A DNA stretch of 64,000 nt. Source: Luethyella okanaganae. Lineage in GTDB: Bacteria; Actinomycetota; Actinomycetes; Actinomycetales; Microbacteriaceae. Position numbers and translations under genes: made by a program. A model generated the notes under the pieces. The model was not told the DNA's origin. It made no database searches and saw only the letters and a program-made list of their open reading frames with translations. The DNA is taken from assembly GCF_042660285.1 (NCBI RefSeq), contig NZ_JBHSTP010000002.1, positions 310,001-374,000 on the forward strand. The letters run 5' to 3'. Positions 15,292 to 24,377 of this stretch are shown one piece after another (positions within the stretch are counted from its first letter, which is position 1; the number at the start of each line of letters is the position of its first letter).

Positions 15292-17655
15292 ATGGTGGCC
15301 GAGACGACTGACGAGCGTCGGCCTGCACTCTCACGGGGAGCCGCCGCGCGCTCCGGCACAGGATCGCCGTCGAGGACGCGGTCGCCATTGAGCATGCGAA
15401 TCGCCGCGGCCGCCGCAGCTGCCGCGCTGTCGTTCGCGCCGGTATCGGCACTGGCCGGCACGACGACCGCCGGCACGACGATCCTGCCGGCCGCTGCGAA
15501 CACGGACGATCGGGTGAGGATCGCCGTCGCACCGAGCGACTCCGCCGTGCTCGGCCCGGCCCACGACCTCGCCGTGAACGTTACGATCACGAACTCGACC
15601 GAGCAGTCCCTCGATCCGGGAACAGTCCACGTGATCCTCGACGATACGCCGATCGACACCCGTTCCGCGCTTGAGTCCTGGCTGCATCCGGATGACTCCC
15701 CATCGACCCCGGGCGACATCGTAGCCAGCGTGCCGACGCCCACCATTGCGCAGGCTACGAGCGCGGTCGTTCCGGTCACCGTGCCTGCGGCATCCGTCGG
15801 GCTCGACGGCTCGCCGCTCGGCGCATACGGCCTCACCGCGAAACTGACCGTCGACGCCACCGCGAACGCGACGGCCTCAGGACGCGGCATCATCGTCTGG
15901 TCCCCCGGCGATGCCGTCGTTCCCACGCGCCTCGCCATAGCCATGCCGATCACGACGCCGTCTGGATCCGATGGACTCATTCCCGCAAGTACGCTCGAGA
16001 CCCTCACCGCGCCCAACGGCCTGCTGACACGCCAGCTCGAGAGCGTCGCCAACCGCCCCGTCGCCCTCGGCATCGACCCGATGATCATCGTGTCGATCCG
16101 TGCACTCGGCACCAGCGCACCGCAGTCAGCCCTGGACTGGCTCGAGCAGCTCTACCGGCTCGGCAACGAAGTGTTCCCCCTCGCCTATGCAGACGCGGAT
16201 CCAGCGGTGCAGGTGCAGGCGGGCTTGACCACCCTGCTCGCGCCGACATCGTTCGACTACACGCTCGACCCGGCGAACTTCGCGGGACCCGTCGCGGACA
16301 AGACCCCGATGCCCGCTCCTGGCGACGCGACACCGACACCGGCGCCCGCTCCCGGAGCTGTTCCGACGCTCGACGAGCTGCTCACCTGGCCGTACACCGT
16401 CACCGGAATCGCCTGGCCGGGAGACGCCACGGTGACGACGGGCGACCTGAAGGTGTTCGGTGCGAACGCCGTCACCACGACCATCCTCTCGAGTTCCAAC
16501 GTGACGAGTCAGTGGACCCCGCGGGGATCGACGACGGTCGGCGAGATGAAAGCGGCCGTCTCCGACACGGAGCTCTCCGCCGCCGTGCGCGACGCGGTCA
16601 CGGCCGTGACGGATGTCGCGTGGCAGGGAGCCATGGCACGGGCGACCGCCGTCCTCGCGGTCGCCGCAGCGGAGGATCCCACTTCGACGAGCACGGTCCT
16701 CGCTACGCTCGGCCGGGGCTGGCCACCGACCACCACCCGCCTCACGCAGACGCTCGATGCGCTCGCAACGCTCCCATTCGCGGCGCCGAGCGCCTTCTCG
16801 CACATGCTCACGGAGACGCCGACGGCCGTGGCGCTCCGTGACTCGCCGGAGTCCGAGGCACGAGTCGGCGCCGTCTCCATGCTCGCGGCTCGCGAAGGCG
16901 AGATCGGCGACTTCTCCACCACCCTCGCCGATCCGACCGTGCTCACGGGGCGCGAGCGGGCGCGGCTCCTTGCACTGCTCGCGAACTCTTGGAGGGCGAA
17001 CGAGGAGGATTGGCACACGGCCGTCGCCGACCACCTGAGCCTGACCCGAGGGATCCTTGATTCCGTCTCGGTCGTGCAGAGCAGTTCGATCAATGTCGTT
17101 GGCAGCACGGCCCAGATTCCCATCGCGGTCAACAACAAGTTCGACCAGCCCGTGACCGTGCGGGTGCAGGTCGTGCCGTCGAACCCTCGCCTCGTCGTCG
17201 AACAACAGGTGGGCGCGACGATCGCCGCGGAGTCGAGCAACACGGTGCAGGTTCCCGTGAGTGCGAAGGTCGGCAATGGCCAAGTGGTGCTGAGCGTCAC
17301 GCTCTTCTCCTCGACCGGGACGCAACTCGGCTCGGTCTCGACCATCCCCGTGAACGTCCAGGCCGACTGGGAGGGGCTGGGGGCGGCGATCCTGGCGTCC
17401 CTCGTCGTGCTCTTCTTCGGTTTCGGCATCTGGCGCAACATCCGGCGACGCCGACGGGAGCGTGCGGCCGGCGCCGATCAGGCGGCCGCGGCCGCAGAAG
17501 GCTCCGTGGTGGGCGAGGCCGGAGCCGGCAAGGCTTCTTCAACGCGCCAGGCCGGCGACGAGCAGGAGACCTCTCCGCCATCGAACGACGGTTCGCGCGA
17601 CGGCGATGGCACCTCAACGACTCCGGACGCGCAGAGGAACTCGCCTCGTGAGTGA
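15292..17655 (+). CDS. DUF6049 family secreted, membrane-anchored protein
   Basis: 787 residues. After a charged leader comes a signal sequence (MRIAAAAAAAALSFAPVSALAG), then a large extracellular part beginning with an immunoglobulin-like stretch (HDLAVNVTITNSTEQSLDPG), a second beta domain near the end (QIPIAVNNKFDQPVTVRVQV), and one C-terminal membrane helix (LGAAILASLVVLFFGFGIW) followed by an arginine-rich stop-transfer and an acidic cytoplasmic tail. It is the homologue, by layout, of mycobacterial Rv3909 upstream of MurJ; it is presumed to help cell-envelope growth. ATG 15292 is preceded by a leaderless-type promoter; ATG 15394 is an alternative start. Confidence 0.85.
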   Translation: MVAETTDERRPALSRGAAARSGTGSPSRTRSPLSMRIAAAAAAAALSFAPVSALAGTTTAGTTILPAAANTDDRVRIAVAPSDSAVLGPAHDLAVNVTITNSTEQSLDPGTVHVILDDTPIDTRSALESWLHPDDSPSTPGDIVASVPTPTIAQATSAVVPVTVPAASVGLDGSPLGAYGLTAKLTVDATANATASGRGIIVWSPGDAVVPTRLAIAMPITTPSGSDGLIPASTLETLTAPNGLLTRQLESVANRPVALGIDPMIIVSIRALGTSAPQSALDWLEQLYRLGNEVFPLAYADADPAVQVQAGLTTLLAPTSFDYTLDPANFAGPVADKTPMPAPGDATPTPAPAPGAVPTLDELLTWPYTVTGIAWPGDATVTTGDLKVFGANAVTTTILSSSNVTSQWTPRGSTTVGEMKAAVSDTELSAAVRDAVTAVTDVAWQGAMARATAVLAVAAAEDPTSTSTVLATLGRGWPPTTTRLTQTLDALATLPFAAPSAFSHMLTETPTAVALRDSPESEARVGAVSMLAAREGEIGDFSTTLADPTVLTGRERARLLALLANSWRANEEDWHTAVADHLSLTRGILDSVSVVQSSSINVVGSTAQIPIAVNNKFDQPVTVRVQVVPSNPRLVVEQQVGATIAAESSNTVQVPVSAKVGNGQVVLSVTLFSSTGTQLGSVSTIPVNVQADWEGLGAAILASLVVLFFGFGIWRNIRRRRRERAAGADQAAAAAEGSVVGEAGAGKASSTRQAGDEQETSPPSNDGSRDGDGTSTTPDAQRNSPRE

Positions 17656-19261
17656 GTCCGGTATCGGACGCGCGAGCGCCTTCCTCGCCTCCGGCACGAT
17701 CGTCTCACGGCTGCTCGGTTTCGTGAAGGCGATCGTGCTCGCCCAGACGATCGGCACCATCGGCAGGAGCGCCGACGCGTTCGCCGTGGCCAACCAGCTG
17801 CCGAACAACCTCTACGTGATCATCGCAGGCGGCGTGCTGAGCGCTGTGCTCGTTCCGCAGATCGTTCGAGCGAGCATCCACCCCGATGGTGGACGCGGAT
17901 ACATCAACAAGCTACTCACCATCACACTCGTCATCATCGGCGGGGCCACTGTCGTCGCCGTGCTCATCGCTCCTGTGCTGGTCACCGTCTACGCCCCGAG
18001 CTGGGAACGGGAACAGCAGGCGCTCGCGACCGCCTTCGCCTACTGGTGCCTACCGCAGATCTTCTTCTACGGCCTGTACACGGTACTCGGCGAGATCCTC
18101 AACGCACGCAAGATGTTCGGCCCGTTCACCTGGGCTCCCGTGCTCAACAACGTCGTCGCCATCCTCGGGCTCCTCGGCTTCATCGCCCTCTTCGGCTCCG
18201 CCGCGAACACGGCCAGAGCGGTCACCGACTGGACGCCCGGCATGATCGCCTTGATCGGCGGATCCGCGACGCTCGGCGTCGCCGCACAGGCGCTCATCCT
18301 GTTCGTGTTCTGGCGTCGGGCCGGGCTCAGTTACCGCCCAGACTTCGCCTGGCGCGGCGTTGGGCTCGGAGCGGCCGGAAGACTGGCCGGATGGACCTTC
18401 GGCATGCTGCTGCTCACCCAGCTGGCCGGTCTCGTGGAGACCCAGGTGGCAAGCATCGCATCCGGCGACGCATCGGTGACGACGCTGCAGTTCTCCTGGC
18501 TCATCTTCATGCTGCCGCACTCGGTGATCACGGTCTCGATCGCCACGGCATACTTTACCCGCATGGCCGAACACACCCGCGGCGACGACAGGGCATCGTT
18601 GCGCGCGGATATCTCGGCCGCGGTGCGCGTGACGTCTCTGCTCATCGTCTTCTCGGCCGCGGTGCTCATCGTCGTCGCCTATCCGTTCGCAAGCCTGTTC
18701 ACCGTTAGTTACGACGACATTGTCGCCATGGGGCTCATCATCATCGCTTTCGTGCTCGGACTCGTGCCGTTCTGCATCCTGTTCGTGATCCAGCGCGGGT
18801 TCTACGCCCTCGGAGACACGCGGACACCGTTCTTCTTCACCCTCTTCCAGGTCGTGCTGTTCTCGGGCGGAGCGCTACTCGTCGGCCTTCTACTGCCGAA
18901 GGTCGTCATCGGCCTGGGCATCGCCCTCGTCATGAGCATCGCGGGCACGGCACAGATGGTGCTGGCCTGGCGCCTGTTGAGCAAGCGTCTCGACGGCCTC
19001 GAGTCACATCGCATCGTGTCGAGCCTGCTGCGCTATGCGATCGCAGCACTCCCGGCCCTCTTCGCCGGCTTCGTCGTGCTCGTGCTCACCGACGGAGTGG
19101 GCGCTGGAGGGTTCGGAACCGCGAGCTTCCCCGGCGCTGTGCTCTGCATGACCGCCACCGGAGCGACGATGGGGATCGTCTACTTCGGGTTGCTCGCGCT
19201 GTTCCGTGTCCCCGAGTTGCAGCCCGTGATCGACCCGCTGCTCGCTCGCATCCGCCGCTGA
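17648..19261 (+). CDS. murJ: Lipid II flippase MurJ
   Basis: Flips lipid II for peptidoglycan synthesis. 537 residues with about fourteen membrane segments. The family start is clear: ASAFLASGTIVSRLLGFVKAI, with IGRSADAFAVANQLPNNLY and the later FILQRGFYALGDTRTPFF-type loop (here FVIQRGFYALGDTRTP). GTG at 17648 overlaps the preceding gene by 8 bases, with GAGGAA upstream, indicating translational coupling. The frame is open further upstream but only through the preceding gene. Downstream is trxB. Confidence 0.95.
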   Translation: MSESGIGRASAFLASGTIVSRLLGFVKAIVLAQTIGTIGRSADAFAVANQLPNNLYVIIAGGVLSAVLVPQIVRASIHPDGGRGYINKLLTITLVIIGGATVVAVLIAPVLVTVYAPSWEREQQALATAFAYWCLPQIFFYGLYTVLGEILNARKMFGPFTWAPVLNNVVAILGLLGFIALFGSAANTARAVTDWTPGMIALIGGSATLGVAAQALILFVFWRRAGLSYRPDFAWRGVGLGAAGRLAGWTFGMLLLTQLAGLVETQVASIASGDASVTTLQFSWLIFMLPHSVITVSIATAYFTRMAEHTRGDDRASLRADISAAVRVTSLLIVFSAAVLIVVAYPFASLFTVSYDDIVAMGLIIIAFVLGLVPFCILFVIQRGFYALGDTRTPFFFTLFQVVLFSGGALLVGLLLPKVVIGLGIALVMSIAGTAQMVLAWRLLSKRLDGLESHRIVSSLLRYAIAALPALFAGFVVLVLTDGVGAGGFGTASFPGAVLCMTATGATMGIVYFGLLALFRVPELQPVIDPLLARIRR

Positions 19262-19401
19262 TGCCCACGGGCCATCGTCGAGCCTGAACCACACCGCGCC
19301 ACGCCCACCCAGGTCATCCGGAATATCCACCGCCTAGACTGTGTTCACATCTTTGCGCGGCGCCTACACGGCGTCTCATCGCACGAGTGAGGGAGCACAG
19401 C

Positions 19402-20403
19402 TTGCGCCAGATCATCATCATCGGCTCCGGCCCCGCCGGCTACACCGCTGCGATCTACGCCGCACGCGCCAACCTCAAGCCACTGCTCATCGCGAGTTCC
19501 GTCGAGGCCGGCGGAGAACTGATGAACACGACCGATGTCGAGAACTTCCCTGGCTTCCCAGACGGCATCCAGGGCCCGGAACTCATGACGCAGATGCAAC
19601 AGCAGGCCGAGCGCTTCGGCACAGAGGTCGTCTACGACGACGTGACGAGCCTCGACCTGAAGGGCGCGGTCAAGACCGTCACCCTCGGATCCGGCGTCAT
19701 CCACGAAGCACTCGCCGTGATCTTCGCCACGGGCTCCGCCTACCGCAAGCTCGGCTTCGCCGATGAGGAGAGACTCTCCGGTCACGGCGTCTCCTGGTGT
19801 GCGACGTGCGACGGCTTCTTCTTCCGCGACAAGACGATCGCCGTGGTCGGAGGAGGAGACTCGGCCATGGAGGAGGCGACCTTTCTTACGCGTTTCGCCT
19901 CGAAGGTCTACGTCATCCATCGCAAAGACGCCCTGCGCGCCTCGAAGATCATGCAGGAGCGTGCGTTCGACGACCCCAAGATCGAGTTCGTCTGGAACTC
20001 CGAGGTCATCGGCATCACGGGTGCGGATGCCGTCACCGGCGTCACTCTCCGCGACACGGTGACCGGTGCCGAGTCGGAGCTGGAGCTCGGCGGGCTGTTC
20101 ATCGCGATCGGCAACGATCCGCGCACCCACCTCATCCACGGACAGCTCGACCTGGCTCCCGAAGGTACGATCGCCGTTGCCGGTCGCACCTCGAAAACAT
20201 CATTGACCGGTGTTTTTGCCGCCGGAGACGTCGTCGACCCCACTTATCGCCAGGCGGTCACCGCAGCCGGTTCCGGCACGGTGGCAGCGCTCGACGCCGA
20301 GCACTACCTCGCGACACTCCCTAAGGAATTGCTGGACGAGGCCGGCGACACCAACGCTCTCGCACAGGCGAGCGGCACAGAACAGCTCGTGGCGGCGAAC
20401 TAG
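19402..20403 (+). CDS. trxB: Thioredoxin reductase
   Basis: FAD-dependent NADPH:thioredoxin reductase. The FAD loop is GSGPAGYTAA near the start, the redox pair is CATCDG, the NADPH loop is VVGGGDSAMEEA, and the C-terminal FAD loop is GVFAAGDVVD. I prefer the TTG at 19402 because AGGGAG ends 6-7 bases before it and the protein then starts with the beta strand RQIIIIGSGPAG. A GTG at 19387 would add five residues. About 330 residues, normal. trxA follows after 48 bases, so the reductase and its substrate form an operon. Confidence 0.96.
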   Translation: MRQIIIIGSGPAGYTAAIYAARANLKPLLIASSVEAGGELMNTTDVENFPGFPDGIQGPELMTQMQQQAERFGTEVVYDDVTSLDLKGAVKTVTLGSGVIHEALAVIFATGSAYRKLGFADEERLSGHGVSWCATCDGFFFRDKTIAVVGGGDSAMEEATFLTRFASKVYVIHRKDALRASKIMQERAFDDPKIEFVWNSEVIGITGADAVTGVTLRDTVTGAESELELGGLFIAIGNDPRTHLIHGQLDLAPEGTIAVAGRTSKTSLTGVFAAGDVVDPTYRQAVTAAGSGTVAALDAEHYLATLPKELLDEAGDTNALAQASGTEQLVAAN

Positions 20404-20451
20404 CCGATCCCGACCTCGACCCCGCGGAAGACCCCCACAAAGGAGAATGAA

Positions 20452-20775
20452 ATGACCGCACGCGCCGTAACCGACGCAACCTTCGAGCAGGAAGTGCTCA
20501 AGAGCGAGAAGACCGTGCTCGTGGACTTCTGGGCCGAGTGGTGCGGTCCGTGTCGCGCCGTCAGCCCGATCCTCGACCAGATCGCCACGGAGCACTCGGA
20601 CAAGCTCGACATCGTCAAGGTGAATGTCGACGAGAACCCGCAGCTCGCCATGAAGTACCAGATCACCTCCATCCCAGCGATGAAGGTGTACCGGGGCGGA
20701 GAGGTCGTCAAGACCGTCATCGGCGCCAAGCCGAAGCCCGCTCTCGAAGCAGACCTGGCCGCCTACCTCGCGTAG
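20452..20775 (+). CDS. trxA: Thioredoxin
   Basis: 107-residue thioredoxin with the active site WAEWCGPCRA and the cis-proline loop TSIPAMKVYRGGEV. It reduces protein disulfides in the cytoplasm and is recycled by TrxB, encoded just upstream. AAGGAGA lies 6-7 bases before the ATG. A terminator follows 16 bases after the stop. Confidence 0.98.
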   Translation: MTARAVTDATFEQEVLKSEKTVLVDFWAEWCGPCRAVSPILDQIATEHSDKLDIVKVNVDENPQLAMKYQITSIPAMKVYRGGEVVKTVIGAKPKPALEADLAAYLA

Positions 20776-20790
20776 CCGACCACCCTACAG

Positions 20791-20826
20791 GGAACCCTCG
20801 GCCACACGGCCGGGGGTTCTTTCTTT
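20791..20826 (+). terminator. Rho-independent terminator after trxA
   Basis: A GGAACCC-TCGGCC / GGCCG-GGGGTTC stem with ACAC loop is followed by TTTCTTTT. It ends the trxB-trxA unit. Confidence 0.9.
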
Positions 20827-20864
20827 TCCTGGGAAGTTCCAGGGGAGGGGCTTGCACGGACGGA

Positions 20865-20895
20865 GACCATCTCACAGACGGACCATCTCACAGAC
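20865..20895. repeat. 15-bp direct repeat upstream of the aminotransferase gene
   Basis: GACCATCTCACAGAC occurs twice, 20865-20879 and 20881-20895, one base apart (16-base period). It precedes the aminotransferase GTG by 38 bases, so it could be a regulatory site or a chance slippage product. Confidence 0.6.
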
Positions 20896-20933
20896 AGCAA
20901 CTAACATTGACACCGCATGAGAACGGATGACCA

Positions 20934-22247
20934 GTGACTGAACAGCAGCAGGCCGGTAACAACCTCGACCCGTGGTACCACCACTACTCGGAGCGAGCCG
21001 CCGGCCTGCGCGCCTCCGAGGTGCGCGCCCTGTTCGCCGTTGCCTCCCGACCCGAGGTCGTCTCGCTCGCCGGCGGCATGCCGTTCGTCTCAGCGCTGCC
21101 GCAGGACCTCGTGATCGACGCGATGGACCGCGTCATGGTCGAGCAGGGTGCCGTCGCGCTGCAATACGGCTCTGGTCAGGGAATCCCGAGGTTTCGGGAG
21201 CAGATCCTCGAAGTGATGGCACTCGAGGGGATATCCGCGAACGCCGACGATGTGGTCGTGACGACCGGTTCGCAGCATGCACTCGAACTCGTGAGCAAGC
21301 TCTTTCTCGACCCTGGTGACATCGTGATCGCCGAGGGTCCCAGCTACGTCACGGCGATGGTGATCTTCCGCTCATACCAGGCGGATGTCGACCACGTGCC
21401 CATGGACGAGCACGGCATGATCCCCGAGGCGCTGCGCGAGCACATCGCACGACTGCGGGCGACCGGTCGCACCATCAAGCTGCTCTACACCGTTCCCACC
21501 TTCCAGAACCCGGCCGGCGTCACCCTCAGCTGGGAGCGCCGGCTCGAGATCCTCGAGATCGCTCGAGAGAACGGCATCCTGGTCCTCGAGGACAACCCAT
21601 ACGGACTGCTCTACTTCGACCGCAAGGCTCCGGATGCGATGCGCTCGGTCGAGGAGGACGGCGTCATCTACCTCGGCACCTTCTCCAAGACCCTCGCCCC
21701 AGGGTTTCGCATGGGCTGGGCGCTCGCCCCGCATGCGATCCGCGAGAAGCTCGTGCTCGCGAACGAAGCTGCCGTGCTCTCGCCGAGCTCGTTCAGCCAG
21801 CTCGTGATCTCGGAGTACCTGTCACGGGCCGACTGGAAGGCGCAGATCGACACCTTCCGTGGCGTGTACGCCGAACGCAAGCAGGCCATGGTCTCGGCGC
21901 TCGGCGAGTATCTGCCGCAATTGAGCTGGACGAACCCCGCTGGCGGGTTCTACGTGTGGGTCACCCTCCCGGAACCCCTCGACTCCAAGGCCATGCTGCC
22001 GCGCGCCGTCAAGGAGCTCGTCGCATACACGCCGGGCACCGCGTTCTACGCCGACGGCAACGGACGGCAGAACATCCGACTCTCGTTCTGCTACCCGACC
22101 CCGGAGCAGATCCGCCTCGGTATCCGTCGCCTGACGACCGTGATCCAGGGTGAACTCGATCTGCTCGAGACCTTCGCCGGAACGGGAGCGCTCGACATGG
22201 TCCAGGGTGGCGCGCAGTTCACCTCGCCGCCGCCCAATGTGTCATAA
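20934..22247 (+). CDS. PLP-dependent aminotransferase, class I/II (2-aminoadipate transaminase-like)
   Basis: 437 residues. A short lead is followed by RPEVVSLAGGMPFVSALPQD, GSGQGIPRFREQI, the substrate loop TVPTFQNPAGVTLSWERR, then LEDNPYGLLYF, and the PLP lysine in TFSKTLAPGFRMGW. The organisation is that of the free aminotransferase domain found in MocR-type regulators and LysN-like enzymes; no helix-turn-helix is fused. It would move amino groups between amino acids and 2-oxoacids in the cytoplasm. The exact substrate is not readable. GTG start at 20934; the ribosome-binding site is weak. It sits near parB in other Microbacteriaceae as well. Confidence 0.88.
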   Translation: MTEQQQAGNNLDPWYHHYSERAAGLRASEVRALFAVASRPEVVSLAGGMPFVSALPQDLVIDAMDRVMVEQGAVALQYGSGQGIPRFREQILEVMALEGISANADDVVVTTGSQHALELVSKLFLDPGDIVIAEGPSYVTAMVIFRSYQADVDHVPMDEHGMIPEALREHIARLRATGRTIKLLYTVPTFQNPAGVTLSWERRLEILEIARENGILVLEDNPYGLLYFDRKAPDAMRSVEEDGVIYLGTFSKTLAPGFRMGWALAPHAIREKLVLANEAAVLSPSSFSQLVISEYLSRADWKAQIDTFRGVYAERKQAMVSALGEYLPQLSWTNPAGGFYVWVTLPEPLDSKAMLPRAVKELVAYTPGTAFYADGNGRQNIRLSFCYPTPEQIRLGIRRLTTVIQGELDLLETFAGTGALDMVQGGAQFTSPPPNVS

Positions 22248-22289
22248 CGTGGCCAGTGAGTCCTCTAGGAGCAAGGAAAACCCCAGATC

Positions 22290-23240
22290 ATGAGCGAATC
22301 ATCGTTTCTAGACATCATCGTGCTCGCCGGCGGAATCTCGCATGAGCGCGACGTCTCCCTGCGTTCAGGACGTCGGGTCGCCGACGCGCTCGGCGCATCC
22401 GGGCACCGGGTCACCGTGCTCGATCCCGATGCGAACCTGCTCGCGCAGCTCGCAGAGAGCCGTCCTGACGTGATCTGGCCGGCTCTGCATGGGGCAAGCG
22501 GCGAGGATGGCGCCCTGCTGGCACTGCTCGAGACGACGGGGATCCCGTTCGTCGGCGCGCGCGGGGAGGACGCCGCGCTCGCGTGGTCGAAGCCCGTCGC
22601 CAAGACGCTCGCGCGTCGCGCCGGGATCTCGACGCCGGGCTCGATCACACTCGCCAAGGAGACGTTCCGCGACCTCGGTGCCGCCAACGTGCTCGAACGG
22701 GTTCTCGCGCACCTCGGTTCTTCGCTCGTGGTCAAGCCGTCGGTGGGCGGCTCGGCGCAGGGCGTCACGATCGTCGAAGACGGCTCGGCACTGCCGCGTG
22801 CCATGGTCGAGGCCTACACCTACTCCGACGTCGCACTGATCGAACGTCGGATCGTCGGCACGGAGCTCGCCGTGGCGGTTCTCGACGCAGGCGATGGTGC
22901 TGTCGCGCTCCCGGCGGTGGAGATCCAGGCGGATGGCGGCATCTACAGCTTCGACGCGCGCTACAACGCGGGGGAGACGACCTTCTTCACACCGGCCCGG
23001 ATAGCCCCTGATGTCGCGGCTCACGTCGCCGAGACCGCGGTCGCCGTGCACGAACTGTTCAAGTTGCGCCACTTCTCACGCATCGACTTCATCGTCGACG
23101 AGTCGGGGACGGCCTGGTTCCTCGAGGCCAATGTCCTGCCGGGTCTGACCGAGACCTCCTTGCTGCCGCAAGCGATCGAGGCATCCGGGCGTGAAACGAA
23201 GACGGTCTACGCAGCGATCGCCGAGGCCGCCCGGTCCTGA
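22290..23240 (+). CDS. D-alanine--D-alanine ligase family ATP-grasp protein
   Basis: 316 residues. The N-terminal GGISHERDVSLRSGRRVADAL is the D-Ala-D-Ala ligase opening, PALHGASGEDGALLALLE gives the HGxxGEDG loop, and the ATP-grasp core has VVKPSVGGSAQGVTIVED, RHFSRIDFIVDESGTAWFLEANVLPGLT with the metal ligands. It joins two D-alanines (or a related pair) for peptidoglycan. It is shorter than canonical Ddl (350-370), and actinobacteria usually have ddlA elsewhere, so it may be a second, specialised ligase. Its stop lies 187 bases before the convergent parB end. Confidence 0.8.
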   Translation: MSESSFLDIIVLAGGISHERDVSLRSGRRVADALGASGHRVTVLDPDANLLAQLAESRPDVIWPALHGASGEDGALLALLETTGIPFVGARGEDAALAWSKPVAKTLARRAGISTPGSITLAKETFRDLGAANVLERVLAHLGSSLVVKPSVGGSAQGVTIVEDGSALPRAMVEAYTYSDVALIERRIVGTELAVAVLDAGDGAVALPAVEIQADGGIYSFDARYNAGETTFFTPARIAPDVAAHVAETAVAVHELFKLRHFSRIDFIVDESGTAWFLEANVLPGLTETSLLPQAIEASGRETKTVYAAIAEAARS

Positions 23241-23313
23241 TCCCACCCACCTTCCTTCTACGTCATTTCTTGCGTTCCGGGCGGTCTAGGGTGGCGCGGA
23301 ACGCAGAAAATCG

Positions 23314-23347
23314 CGCAGACGAAACATACGCAGACGAAACATATAAT
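23314..23347 (+). repeat. Two perfect 15-bp tandem copies ending in a TATAAT box
   Basis: CGCAGACGAAACATA is repeated exactly at 23314-23328 and 23329-23343, and the last bases extend into TATAAT at 23342-23347. This lies between two convergent genes, where no promoter is needed for either. It could start an RNA antisense to the end of parB. No matching -35 is visible. Confidence 0.6.
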
Positions 23348-23426
23348 GCGGGAAGAACCGAGGATGCCACAGATACCGCAGCTACGGGTGGGAGCGGCTG
23401 GCGAGGCGGTTCTTACGAGCCGCCTC

Positions 23427-24377
23427 TTACAAGCTGCCGTAACCGGGTTCACCAAGCTCGCCGAGGATGCGATTGAGATCTTGAATCGTCGCAAAATCCA
23501 CCGTGATCTGGCCTTTTCTTGCCCCTAGCGCGATCTTCACACGCGTATTGAGGCGATCACCCAGACGCTCGGCGATCTCATCGAGATGCCCCTGACGTCG
23601 TCCTGCGCTCGTTGTCGGCTTCGAAAGACGCGGTGTCGAGTTCGCCGCAGCCTCGGCCGCTCGCACCGAAAGATCTTCGTTGACGATCTTGTCCGCGAGA
23701 CGTTGCATGCCGTCCGCGTCGCCGACCGAGAGGATCGCGCGGGCATGCCCCGCCGTGAGCACCCCGGCGGCGACGCGCACCTGCACGGCCGACGGCAGCT
23801 TGAGCAGACGGATCGTGTTGGTGATCTGCGGGCGAGAGCGGCCGATGCGCGTCGCGAGCTCCTCCTGAGTGATCCCGAAGTCGCTCAGGAGCTGTTGATA
23901 GGCCGAGGCCTCCTCGAGCGGGTTGAGTTGCGAGCGATGCAGGTTCTCGAGCAGGGCATCCCGCAGCATGTCTTCGTCGGCGGTGTCCTTGACGACAGCC
24001 GGGATGCTGTCGAGGCCGACCTCCTTGGTCGCTCGGAGGCGGCGCTCGCCCATGACGAGCTCGTACTTGCCGGGAAGGCTGGGATGCGGGCGCACGACGA
24101 TGGGCTGCAGCACACCGATCTCACGGATGCTGTGCACGAGTTCGGCGAGATCCTGCTCATCGAAGTTGATACGCGGCTGAACCGCGTTCGGAACGATGTC
24201 GTTCGGATCGAGATGGGCGAGGCGGGCGCCGGGAACCGCCACGAGACCGTCCGATCCGGAGTCCTGAACCTCGGAACCGTCGGGAAAGAAGACATCGACC
24301 GGTCGAGCCGGTCTGCCCTCGTCATTCGTCGGGATGAGCGCGCCGATACCGCGTCCCAGACCAGTGCGCTTCGCCAT
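23427..24377 (-). CDS. parB: Chromosome-partitioning protein ParB
   Basis: CTP-dependent clamp that loads at parS and spreads. The N-terminal part has the CTPase motifs (IREIGVLQPIVVRPH, YELVMGERRLRATKEVG), the middle has the parS-reading helix-turn-helix (LSDFGITQEELATRIGRSRPQITNTIRLLKLP) with LTAGHARAILSV, and the C-terminus (VDFATIQDLNRILGELG) dimerises. 316 residues. Its start abuts the parA stop (shared base), a coupled parAB pair. Three parS sites lie within 3.1 kb to the right. Confidence 0.97.
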   Translation of the reverse strand: MAKRTGLGRGIGALIPTNDEGRPARPVDVFFPDGSEVQDSGSDGLVAVPGARLAHLDPNDIVPNAVQPRINFDEQDLAELVHSIREIGVLQPIVVRPHPSLPGKYELVMGERRLRATKEVGLDSIPAVVKDTADEDMLRDALLENLHRSQLNPLEEASAYQQLLSDFGITQEELATRIGRSRPQITNTIRLLKLPSAVQVRVAAGVLTAGHARAILSVGDADGMQRLADKIVNEDLSVRAAEAAANSTPRLSKPTTSAGRRQGHLDEIAERLGDRLNTRVKIALGARKGQITVDFATIQDLNRILGELGEPGYGSL

